64,000 bases of DNA from Sporomusaceae bacterium FL31 (GTDB lineage Bacteria; Bacillota; Negativicutes; DSM-1736; Dendrosporobacteraceae), in NCBI GenBank assembly GCA_003990955.1, contig BIFV01000013.1, positions 62,001 through 126,000 of the forward strand, read 5' to 3'. Below, piece by piece: positions 1-6,960 of the stretch (positions within the stretch are counted from its first letter, which is position 1; each line of letters begins with the position of its first letter). A program made the translations under genes and the position numbers. Under the pieces are notes generated by a model. It was not told the DNA's origin. It saw only the letters and a program-made list of their open reading frames with translations, and ran no database searches.

Positions 1-195
1 AAGGGGCAAAAATTTGTTCAAGTTGTAGAAAATAGTCAAGCACGGAGGGTTCCAGTACAATCTGGTCTAAGTGACGATTCTAAGGTCGAAATAGTCAGCG
101 GGCTTCATGAAGGCGATCAAATTATTGTACCTGCAGCAAAAGCAAAGAGTACTACATCCAATACCCAAAGGCTGGGGCCGCCGCCACCGATGTAA
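1..195 (+). CDS. C-terminal end of an efflux periplasmic adaptor (HlyD/MFP-like), partial
   Basis: Frame 1 is open from the first base to a TAA at 193-195 and gives 64 residues. The tail reads as the last beta domain of a membrane-fusion adaptor: a stretch ending VPVQSGL, then VEIVSGLHEGDQIIVPA, the usual C-terminal pattern of RND/ABC efflux adaptors, then a short Pro-rich end. The N-terminal lipoyl/hairpin parts lie before the window. Such proteins link an inner-membrane pump to the outer membrane or cell surface, which would suit a diderm Firmicute. The pump itself is not visible here, so substrate and subfamily are unknown. Confidence 0.7.
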   Translation, partial: KGQKFVQVVENSQARRVPVQSGLSDDSKVEIVSGLHEGDQIIVPAAKAKSTTSNTQRLGPPPPM

Positions 196-197
196 GC

Positions 198-365
198 AGA
201 ATCCCTAATTTTTATTGCGGTGTATCTGGGGATTTTACAGTCATGCTAGACGGCGATATTGTTGTTTGCAGCAGCAAGCGTGGTTTGATCAAGGGTTTGA
301 CAACTGATGCTATTATTGCAACTTTGCAGGAATGGCTTATCAGTTTGTACCCCTACTCTACTTGA
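198..365 (+). pseudogene. possible small ORF or gene remnant (weak SelW/Rdx-like tail)
   Basis: An open stretch ends at TGA 363-365; the only ATG in it, at 243, would give 40 residues. The reading GVSGDFTVMLDGDIVV followed by a Lys/Gly-rich turn and a short helix resembles the C-terminal half of the SelW/Rdx thioredoxin-like family, but the N-terminal CxxC half is absent and no ribosome site precedes ATG 243. It may be a decayed fragment or chance. The resemblance was judged by eye only. Confidence 0.25.
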
Positions 366-404
366 CATGATTTTTGTTTCTTGATACACTTAAATCATTA
401 TAAT

Positions 405-500
405 ACTCTAAAGGGGAGTAGCTTGCTAGGCTAGTGTCAACACCCGATACCTTGGTATCTGGCACTACCGTTGGACAACCAATAAGCGAGACCTTTGGTA
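405..500 (+). promoter_or_regulatory. yybP-ykoY family Mn2+ riboswitch
   Basis: The leader carries both hallmark segments of this class: AAAGGGGAGTAGC at 410-422 and AGCGAGACCTTT at 485-496, which pair as P1, with GTCAACA and a CCGTTGG-type element between. A perfect TATAAT lies at 399-404, so transcription should start close to 411; the -35 box is not clear. The 3' P1 strand is also the 5' strand of the following terminator (488-531), so P1 and terminator exclude each other. This is the arrangement of a Mn2+-ON transcriptional switch in known members. The regulated gene is the VTT-domain protein at 588. Confidence 0.85.
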
Positions 501-531
501 TGGTTATTTCATACCATCGGTCTCTTTTTTT
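488..531 (+). terminator. riboswitch-controlled intrinsic terminator
   Basis: GAGACC (488-493) pairs with GGTCTC (519-524), and GGTATG pairs with CATACC inside it, with a small internal loop. Seven T residues follow at 525-531. The 5' arm overlaps the riboswitch P1 strand, so folding of the aptamer should block it. Confidence 0.85.
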
Positions 532-587
532 GCGATGAGAAGTTTTCTAAATAAATTGCTGGCTTTTAAGAAGGAAGGTGACCTATC

Positions 588-1178
588 GTGGGAAATCTAA
601 CTGAATTATTGCAAAGTTGGGGCGTGCTTGGACTCATTGTGGCTGCCTTTACAGAGTCCTTTTGTTCACCGATATTACCAGATTTACTTTTAATTCCTTT
701 AGCGCTGGCGACTCCTAGTAAAGCGATTTATTATGGGTTATTAACAACGGTTGTTTCAGTGCTGGGGGGGATTATCGGCTATTACCTTGGTTGTAAAATT
801 GGGTTGCCTGCTGCACAAAAGCTAATACCAGCAAAATATACAGAGAAAATCTGCAATTATGCAAAAGATAATGCAGTGTGGGCAGTGTTTCTGGCTGCTA
901 TGTCACCGATTCCCTATAAATTTGTGAGCATAACAGCTGGGGCATTAGGCGTACGCATGGAGGTCTTTTTAATCGCTTCACTTTTTGGGCGGGCTAAACG
1001 CTTCTTGTTAGAAGGACTTATTATTTATTACTTTGGCCCTCGTGCAATGAGTATTCTGAACAGTTTTTCCGATAATCTTATCGCTATTTCATTAGGAATC
1101 GTCGTTTTGGCTGTTCTAATCATTTTTGCAGTTAGAAAGTATAAGAAAGATGATCCTGTAGTAGAGTGCAAGAACTAA
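588..1178 (+). CDS. VTT-domain (DedA/YqaA-like) membrane protein
   Basis: A 196-residue polytopic membrane protein of the VTT/SNARE-associated (DedA, YqaA-like) type. Hydrophobic segments lie near residues 12-40, 47-70, 95-120, 125-150 and 163-183. The FTES...PILPD motif near residues 22-32, the glycine-rich segment and the SPIPYKFVSITAG motif are typical of the family. Start is GTG 588 with AAGGAAGG at 571-578. Relatives act in lipid scrambling/flipping and membrane homeostasis. Here the gene sits alone behind a Mn2+-type riboswitch, which suggests a role in manganese handling; that is inference. A short Lys/Asp-rich tail ends the protein. Confidence 0.8.
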   Translation: MGNLTELLQSWGVLGLIVAAFTESFCSPILPDLLLIPLALATPSKAIYYGLLTTVVSVLGGIIGYYLGCKIGLPAAQKLIPAKYTEKICNYAKDNAVWAVFLAAMSPIPYKFVSITAGALGVRMEVFLIASLFGRAKRFLLEGLIIYYFGPRAMSILNSFSDNLIAISLGIVVLAVLIIFAVRKYKKDDPVVECKN

Positions 1179-1192
1179 AACTTTCCATAATA

Positions 1193-1247
1193 TTGGACTA
1201 TAATGAATAAACCGTGACCTAGTCACGGTTTATTCATTATAGTCCAA
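1193..1247. terminator. perfect 26-bp inverted repeat between convergent genes
   Basis: Arms 1193-1218 and 1222-1247 are exactly complementary with a 3-base CTA loop. The outer part is AT-rich, so either strand ends its stem in a T/A-rich run. It lies between the VTT gene (+) and the ferritin-like gene (-), so a shared bidirectional terminator is the likely role. Confidence 0.75.
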
Positions 1248-1268
1248 GTACAGAACAATCAAATGATA

Positions 1269-1805
1269 TTATGACTGAATCGTATGACAATACTTTGCGG
1301 CCATCTGTTGGAATAAATTCAAATGTTCTTCTTCATCTAATATAATTCTATCGAGTAACTGCCTAATGTAGGGGTCTTCAATGAGTCTTAAATGATAACG
1401 GTATTGGCTGATGGCCGAACGCTCGGCGGCAATATCTGCTGAGATACGATCGCAAATGCCACAGCCATAATAGGCATAGGAAGCTTTCCAATAGCTTGCA
1501 ATATTGTCAGTCAACGTCCTGAATTTTGGGTCAACCCCCAGCAAAGAGATGGTTTGGCCCAAGAGCTGTAAATGGTGCATTTCTTCTATGGCAACAGCTT
1601 TTTCAAGTTTGTGTAAATCTTCGTATTCATTCAGAATAAAACTATGATAAATGAATTGCGTAATCGCAGTCAATTCACTGATGGCACCGGCATAGTCTTC
1701 AAGCAATAATATTGCATAAAACTGGTTTGGCCTGACAACTCTCGGTTTAGGATAGGGAAGTGAGAGTGAGGGGGTATAGGTTGAACGGGTATTTTGCTCA
1801 AACAT
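1269..1805 (-). CDS. ferritin-like di-metal protein (Mn-catalase/rubrerythrin superfamily)
   Basis: A 178-residue all-helical protein. The metal-ligand pattern of a four-helix ferritin-like fold is complete: E44, E74-x-x-H77, E128 and E158-x-x-H161. That matches di-iron or di-manganese sites such as rubrerythrin, Mn-catalase or the related CotJC-like coat proteins. The first 28 residues are Pro/Arg/Tyr-rich and not part of the bundle. ATG 1805 is preceded by GAGGTGA. The likely role is peroxide or oxygen detoxification; the exact subfamily cannot be fixed. It is divergent from the chemoreceptor gene and shares the 265-bp intergenic region with it. Confidence 0.75.
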   Translation of the reverse strand: MFEQNTRSTYTPSLSLPYPKPRVVRPNQFYAILLLEDYAGAISELTAITQFIYHSFILNEYEDLHKLEKAVAIEEMHHLQLLGQTISLLGVDPKFRTLTDNIASYWKASYAYYGCGICDRISADIAAERSAISQYRYHLRLIEDPYIRQLLDRIILDEEEHLNLFQQMAAKYCHTIQS

Positions 1806-1980
1806 GGAATCACCTCATTCAGCATTGTTTAGTATAAAACATGATATTGTTGTTAGCTGCAAACTATATCTGGTAAATAATTCCGGGATTAATATTCGGA
1901 CTGATGTATTCACGCGCGATTCTACATTTCCCGGGAAATATATTAAAAATCTAATTTTAAAGGAGATAAAAAAACAATTA

Positions 1981-2047
1981 TTGACAGTATGTACACATTT
2001 TGGTAGCATTAATATTGTGCAAAGGCAGCTCTATTAATAGGCTGCCT
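1981..2047 (+). promoter_or_regulatory. promoter and leader hairpin of the chemoreceptor gene
   Basis: TTGACA at 1981-1986 is followed after 17 bases by TAGCAT at 2004-2009. Just downstream, AGGCAGC (2023-2029) pairs with GCTGCCT (2041-2047) around an inner CTAT/ATAG stem. The hairpin ends 12 bases before the AGGGGGG ribosome site. It has no clean T-run, so it is more likely a 5' stabilising or translational element than a terminator. Confidence 0.5.
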
Positions 2048-2070
2048 GTATTTGTTTAGGGGGGATATTT

Positions 2071-3546
2071 GTGTTATGGTTTGGAAATAAAAAAGCATTG
2101 CAAAAACTAACCCAGCAAACAGCAGAATATTCTAGGGGAAATATGGCAAACCAATTGAATGTTGTCGACTATCCGGAAGAATTAAAACCATTAGCCGGCC
2201 ATATTGCATCTTTGGCAGATATGCTGCGGCAATTTACTCAAGAGACACAAGTTTCTTCAAGTAAAGTTTCAGCAGCTGTAAAGCAGGTTAATGCTTCTAT
2301 TGCCAATGTCAATGAATTAGCGGAAGATGTTAAACAATCGGCATTAGGTTCGCAAAAACTTACAATTGCTATTGCCGATATGGCTGTAGATACTGCTCAG
2401 CAAGTTGAAGAAGTGATGACTTCAGCAAAAACGATTGCTAATGTTGCTGGGGGCATTTATCAAGATAGTATTGAAACCAAAAAGATTGCTGAGCAAGGGT
2501 CTGATGCTGTTAGTGAAGCATCCACGGCTATGCATGATATTCAGCAGGCTTCTGCACAAATTGAACAACGAATCAAAGCCCTAACACAAATTGCTAGAGA
2601 GATCGACACTTTTCTAGACACCATACAAGGTATTTCGTCCCAGACAAATTTACTGGCATTGAATGCCAGCATTGAGGCAGCACGGGCAGGCGAACATGGA
2701 CGGGGATTTGCGGTAGTAGCCCAAGAAATTCAGAAATTGTCGGATGCCAGTACAGACGCAGCAAATTCGGCAAATGGTTTATTAGCCCAAATTGATGCGG
2801 GTGTGCTTGAAGCTGCCAAAGCTGTTGAATCGGGTGCTTCATCGGTGCAAAGAGGTGTCAAAGCGATGGCTGATGCTGATCTTAGCTTAAAATCAATACT
2901 CGCTGCAAGTGGTCAGATTGAAAGTCAATTGGCTGAAGCCAGTGCGGCACGTCAAGCACAATTAAGTGCAACTGGCCGGGCTGCTGATCGTTTAGGGAAA
3001 ATGTCAGCCATGTGCCAGGAGGCAGCAGCTCATGTCAATATTGCTACAGCTGCCGTAGAACGCCAGGAAAGCCATTTGTTTGAGACTTTAAAAATGGGTG
3101 ATGTGCTGGCTGAAGTTGCTGGGGTATTAGTTGAAACCACTGGCAAAATATCCTTGGTGGATATTAAAAATCAGCAAGAGCTTGATCATAAATTAGCTTT
3201 AGTAAAAAATATCCTCAATAAAACGGCTCAAGATCATAGAATCATTGAGTTAACCGAAGCGGGGCATTTCGAGACTTTAACTGAGTTGCTTGAGCGGCAA
3301 TCCGAGCTCGAAGCAGCCTGGACAAACACGAGTGATGGTCAATTTATTGTTTCATTACCACCTGCTGGTATCGCTAATGCTTCTTCAAGAGACTGGTTTC
3401 AGCAGGCTATTAATGGAAATACTTATATTTCGCCGGTATATGTTTCGGCAATATCGCATCAGCCTTGTATTACAGTCTCAATTCCAATTCGAATTAATGA
3501 TAAAATTGCCGGGGTTTTAGGAGTAGACTTAAAACTATCTGAATAG
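2071..3546 (+). CDS. soluble methyl-accepting chemotaxis-type receptor with C-terminal Cache-like sensor
   Basis: A 491-residue signalling protein with no transmembrane segment. Residues about 60-365 form the long coiled-coil of an MCP cytoplasmic domain. The hairpin tip, [18 protein letters not shown] and onward near residues 193-222, closely matches the conserved CheA/CheW-binding tip. The last 110 residues read as part of a Cache/PDC-like sensor ([19 protein letters not shown], then a closing [11 protein letters not shown] strand). The order is reversed compared with ordinary receptors, where the sensor is N-terminal and extracytoplasmic. Start is GTG 2071 with AGGGGGG upstream. It probably senses a cytoplasmic ligand; the ligand is unknown. 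Confidence 0.85.
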   Translation: MLWFGNKKALQKLTQQTAEYSRGNMANQLNVVDYPEELKPLAGHIASLADMLRQFTQETQVSSSKVSAAVKQVNASIANVNELAEDVKQSALGSQKLTIAIADMAVDTAQQVEEVMTSAKTIANVAGGIYQDSIETKKIAEQGSDAVSEASTAMHDIQQASAQIEQRIKALTQIAREIDTFLDTIQGISSQTNLLALNASIEAARAGEHGRGFAVVAQEIQKLSDASTDAANSANGLLAQIDAGVLEAAKAVESGASSVQRGVKAMADADLSLKSILAASGQIESQLAEASAARQAQLSATGRAADRLGKMSAMCQEAAAHVNIATAAVERQESHLFETLKMGDVLAEVAGVLVETTGKISLVDIKNQQELDHKLALVKNILNKTAQDHRIIELTEAGHFETLTELLERQSELEAAWTNTSDGQFIVSLPPAGIANASSRDWFQQAINGNTYISPVYVSAISHQPCITVSIPIRINDKIAGVLGVDLKLSE

Positions 3547-3557
3547 AACAAGATAAG

Positions 3558-3580
3558 GCCATGCGTTGCATGGCTTTTTT
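3558..3580 (+). terminator. intrinsic terminator after the chemoreceptor gene
   Basis: GCCATGC (3558-3564) pairs with GCATGGC (3568-3574) with a GTT loop, followed by six T residues. Confidence 0.85.
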
Positions 3581-3631
3581 GCTGCGCAAAATCAGCTAAA
3601 AACTGACTCGGAGAAAAAAATGAATATTAAA

Positions 3632-3705
3632 GGTCAAAAAGTCAAAAAATATGATTGATAATTATGGAAAGCTTTGTTAAGATGATTTTGAAGGTAAAAA
3701 TCATC
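3632..3705 (+). promoter_or_regulatory. clpB promoter region with direct and inverted repeats
   Basis: TTGATA (3655-3660), 17 bases and TAAGAT (3678-3683) form a good promoter. Upstream is a tandem GGTCAAA/AGTCAAA (3632-3646), resembling CtsR heptads but with 1-base instead of 3-base spacing. At the expected start site, GATGATTTT (3681-3689) is inverted at 3697-3705, and AAAATCAT recurs at 3711. No CIRCE element is present. The heat-shock operator assignment is tentative. Confidence 0.45.
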
Positions 3706-3740
3706 AATTTAAAATCATAGTTTTGTGAGGAGGGCTGGTT

Positions 3741-6320
3741 ATGCAACAAGACAAATATACTCAAAGGGCGCTGGCGGCAATGCAGGGAGCACAGCAGTTG
3801 GCAGCAATGTACTATCATCAGGAAATTACTACAGCACATTTACTGCTTTCATTGACGAGAGATGCAGAAGGGCTGTTAAACCAAATCTTTATCGAGTGTA
3901 AGGTTAATCCCGGGTTACTGCAGGCCAGACTTGAGCAATTACTAAAAAAACAACCGGCAGTACGTGGCAATGCTGCAAGTTTGCATATGAATACCGCTAT
4001 GATCCGGATTATTGCGCTGGCTGATAAGATGGCAGCCGATATGAAAGATCAGTTTATCAGCACCGAGCATTTGTTGTTAGCTATTGTTGAAGACGGAGAT
4101 CGTGAAGTTGTGGCAATTTGCCATGAATTTGGTCTGCATCGCAGTCGCATCAAGCAAATTGTTACTACACATCGGGCTGGTGGAACAATCACTTCCGATA
4201 ATCCTGAAGAAGCTTTTCAAGCATTAAATAAATATGGCCGCGATGTAACTGAACAGGCACGACAAGGTAAATTAGATCCGGTTATTGGCCGTGATGATGA
4301 AATTCGTCGGGTTATTGAGATATTATCCCGCCGGACCAAGAATAATCCGGTGCTTATCGGTGAACCAGGTGTGGGGAAAACGGCAATCGCCGAGGGGTTA
4401 GCCCGACGGATTATTGCCGGAGATGTACCGGAATCACTTAAAAACAAGATACTCTATTCTTTAGATTTAGGAGCACTAGTCGCTGGGGCAAAATTCCGGG
4501 GAGAGTTTGAAGAACGACTTAAGAATGTTCTAAACGAAATTGCTAAATCTGAAGGCAAAATCTTATTATTCATTGATGAACTTCATACGGTAGTGGGTGC
4601 CGGAGCAGCCGAAGGCGCTATGGATGCCGGGAATATTTTAAAGCCCATGCTGGCCAGGGGGGAACTGCGTTGTATTGGTGCAACAACCTTAAATGAGTAT
4701 CGCAAGCATATTGAGAAGGATACAGCGCTGGAGCGCCGCTTCCAACCGGTCATGGTTGGGCAGCCAACTGTTGAAGATACAATATCCATATTACGCGGGC
4801 TTAAGGAACGCTATGAAATTCATCATGGTGTAAGAATTAAAGATTCAGCTTTAGTTTCGGCTGCCGTATTGTCAGATCGTTATATCGCTGACCGTTTTCT
4901 ACCCGACAAGGCTATTGATCTGGTAGATGAAGCTGCCGCCAAGCTGCGTACCGAAATTGATTCCATGCCTAGTGAACTTGACGAAATACTTCGGCGGGTT
5001 ATGCAGTTGGAGATTGAGGAACAGGCCTTGAAAAAGGAAGACGATCTTTCTGCTCAGGATAAAACCAAGCATATTCAGGATGAATTAGTCTTGCTGCGTC
5101 AGCAAGCTGAACAGTTAAAACAGCAATGGCAGGTTGAAAAACAATCTATTATGCGGGTTCGCGGCATTAAGCAGGAAATTGAATTATTAAAAGCCGAGAT
5201 GGAAGCTGCTGAACGGTCTTATGATTTAACTCGTTTAGCTGAGTTAAAATATGGCCGTATACCAGAACTCGAGCACCGTTTAACGGAAGCAGAGCAGGGC
5301 TTGGCTGCAAAACAAAGCGGGAAAACCTTGTTAAAAGAAGAAGTCAGTGATGAAGACATTGCTAAAGTAGTAAGCCGATGGACTGGAATCCCTGTAAGCC
5401 GGATGCTGGCTGGTGAACGTGCTAAATTGGCTAAACTTCAGGATGTATTGCATTCGCGGGTTGTCGGTCAAGATGATGCTGTACAGGCGGTCAGTGAAGC
5501 AATTATAAGGGCTCGGGCTGGCATTAAAGATCCGAATCGTCCTATTGGTTCGTTTATTTTCCTTGGGCCGACAGGGGTTGGTAAAACCGAGTTAGCTAAA
5601 GCCCTGGCAGAATTCTTATTTGATGATGAACGCAATATTGTCAGACTCGATATGAGCGAATATATGGAAAAGCATGCGGTCGCTCGGTTAATTGGTGCTC
5701 CTCCGGGGTATGTCGGGTATGATGAGGGCGGCCAGCTGACCGAAGCTGTTCGGCGACGTCCTTATAGTGTTATCTTACTTGACGAGATTGAAAAGGCTCA
5801 CCAGGATGTTTTTAATGTATTGCTGCAAATTTTGGATGATGGACGTTTGACAGACAGCAAAGGCCGGACGGTTAGCTTTAAAAATACCATCATTATTATG
5901 ACTTCTAATTTAGGTTCAGCCGAAATTTTACAGAATGACTTTTCTGTTGCCAAAGAACGGGTATTAGCACTGCTGAAGACTTATTTCCGGCCAGAGTTTC
6001 TAAACAGGGTTGACGATACCATTGTGTTTAATGCTTTAACTACCGAACAAGTTCAAAGCATTGCAGGTATCTTGTTGAGCAATCTGAATAAGCGCTTGCA
6101 AAAGCAGGTCAATATTAGTCTAAGCTGGGATGAACAGGTTCTTAGCTTCCTGGCGCAAGCAGGTTATGATCCGGCCTACGGCGCTCGTCCGCTGCGACGG
6201 TTGATTAGCAGGACGATTGAAACTGAATTAAGCAAGAAGATTGTCTTGGGCGAAGTTAGTGAGAGCAGTCAGGTAAAGACTGTAGTCGATCAAGGTGAAA
6301 TTAAAGTAACAGTAATTTAA
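3741..6320 (+). CDS. clpB: ATP-dependent disaggregase ClpB
   Basis: A full-length 859-residue Hsp100. Residues 1-145 are the double Clp-N domain. NBD1 has Walker A GEPGVGKT near 207-214 and Walker [16 protein letters not shown] long coiled-coil middle domain spans about 400-530, which separates ClpB from ClpA/ClpC. NBD2 has GPTGVGKT near 610, the pore-loop region [13 protein letters not shown], and the sensor-2 motif GARPLRR near the end. It works with DnaK to pull apart protein aggregates in the cytoplasm. It is monocistronic, between terminators at 3558 and 6321. ATG 3741 follows GAGGAGG. No oddities. Confidence 0.97.
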   Translation: MQQDKYTQRALAAMQGAQQLAAMYYHQEITTAHLLLSLTRDAEGLLNQIFIECKVNPGLLQARLEQLLKKQPAVRGNAASLHMNTAMIRIIALADKMAADMKDQFISTEHLLLAIVEDGDREVVAICHEFGLHRSRIKQIVTTHRAGGTITSDNPEEAFQALNKYGRDVTEQARQGKLDPVIGRDDEIRRVIEILSRRTKNNPVLIGEPGVGKTAIAEGLARRIIAGDVPESLKNKILYSLDLGALVAGAKFRGEFEERLKNVLNEIAKSEGKILLFIDELHTVVGAGAAEGAMDAGNILKPMLARGELRCIGATTLNEYRKHIEKDTALERRFQPVMVGQPTVEDTISILRGLKERYEIHHGVRIKDSALVSAAVLSDRYIADRFLPDKAIDLVDEAAAKLRTEIDSMPSELDEILRRVMQLEIEEQALKKEDDLSAQDKTKHIQDELVLLRQQAEQLKQQWQVEKQSIMRVRGIKQEIELLKAEMEAAERSYDLTRLAELKYGRIPELEHRLTEAEQGLAAKQSGKTLLKEEVSDEDIAKVVSRWTGIPVSRMLAGERAKLAKLQDVLHSRVVGQDDAVQAVSEAIIRARAGIKDPNRPIGSFIFLGPTGVGKTELAKALAEFLFDDERNIVRLDMSEYMEKHAVARLIGAPPGYVGYDEGGQLTEAVRRRPYSVILLDEIEKAHQDVFNVLLQILDDGRLTDSKGRTVSFKNTIIIMTSNLGSAEILQNDFSVAKERVLALLKTYFRPEFLNRVDDTIVFNALTTEQVQSIAGILLSNLNKRLQKQVNISLSWDEQVLSFLAQAGYDPAYGARPLRRLISRTIETELSKKIVLGEVSESSQVKTVVDQGEIKVTVI

Positions 6321-6365
6321 AGCAAAGATCCCCTGCTTAGAGTAATCTAGCAGGGGATCTTTGCT
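6321..6365. terminator. 17-bp inverted repeat terminating clpB and the cupin gene
   Basis: Arms 6321-6337 and 6349-6365 are perfectly complementary with an 11-base loop. The stem lies immediately after the clpB stop and ahead of the 3' end of the convergent cupin gene, so it probably works for both strands. Confidence 0.75.
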
Positions 6366-6380
6366 TGGCTCATGTATTTA

Positions 6381-6716
6381 TTATTTGACTACAACCAGTA
6401 ACATTTTAAAGTCGGCTACTGCTTCAAGACCGTGCGGAATATTAGCAGGCATAACGACTGTTTCGCCAGTACGGGCTGTAAGTGTTTCGCCGCCTATCGT
6501 GATTTCAGTTTCTCCATCTATAATATAGACCAGCGCATCTCCTGGAGCCGAATGAGTACTAATGGCTTCACCTTTGCTAAAAGCGAATAATGTCAGGCTG
6601 ACCGTGTCATTTTGCACCAATGTAAGGCTGACAACCCGGCCAGGCTGATAATCAACCAGGCTGGCTAAATTTAAGGCTTTACCGAAGTCTATATTTTTTA
6701 TAAATTTCTGAGTCAT
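6381..6716 (-). CDS. small cupin-domain protein
   Basis: A 111-residue single-domain cupin beginning MTQKFIKNIDFGKAL. ATG 6716 is chosen because GAGGAGG sits just upstream; an in-frame extension of 20 residues lacks such a site. The beta-barrel signature is clear: STHSAPGDALVYIIDGE, then TGETVVMPANIPHGLEA, giving metal-ligand positions in the style of HxxxxxxE and a later His. Proteins of this size often bind a metal or a small effector, or act in detoxification or central metabolism; no substrate can be assigned. A CRP/FNR-type operator stands at about -41.5 of its promoter. Confidence 0.8.
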   Translation of the reverse strand: MTQKFIKNIDFGKALNLASLVDYQPGRVVSLTLVQNDTVSLTLFAFSKGEAISTHSAPGDALVYIIDGETEITIGGETLTARTGETVVMPANIPHGLEAVADFKMLLVVVK

Positions 6717-6753
6717 TTTGAATTCCTCCTCGATGATTTGTTGTCTTACTGTC

Positions 6754-6796
6754 ATTATAAGAAATAATATATCCAATTTCTGTGATGGCCATCACA
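6754..6796 (-). promoter_or_regulatory. CRP/FNR-family activator site and promoter of the cupin gene
   Basis: A perfect 16-base palindrome TGTGATGGCCATCACA lies at 6781-6796 and fits the TGTGA-N6-TCACA pattern of CRP-type regulators. On the minus strand a TATAAT occurs at 6759-6754. With a start near 6747 the palindrome centre falls at about -41.5, the classical class II activator position, and no good -35 box is present. Confidence 0.7.
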
Positions 6797-6884
6797 CGGA
6801 ATGAAATATTTAAATCATTGCGGGCAGTAGCAAAAAGACGGGAAAATGCATATTTATATCCTGTAATTAACACGCGAGGCAAAG

Positions 6885-6929
6885 GCGCCTATAACATGCT
6901 GCTTAGATGAAAAGCAGTCTTGTAGGCGC
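6885..6929 (+). other. long leader hairpin upstream of asnB
   Basis: GCGCCTA (6885-6891) pairs with TAGGCGC (6923-6929); inside it CTGCTT (6899-6904) pairs with AAGCAG (6912-6917). No T-run follows, and the asnB ribosome site GAAGGGGAG starts 12 bases downstream. It could be a leader element or an old terminator stem. Confidence 0.4.
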
Positions 6930-6960
6930 TCATTTCTTCTCGAAGGGGAGATGAATAACA

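Noticed and set aside
1804..2037. 77-codon ORF in the ferritin/chemoreceptor intergenic region
   Set aside because: It overlaps the ferritin start, has no ribosome site, contains the chemoreceptor promoter and shows no protein-like composition.
3632..3646. CtsR operator upstream of clpB
   Set aside because: The heptads are separated by one base rather than three, so only a loose resemblance is claimed.
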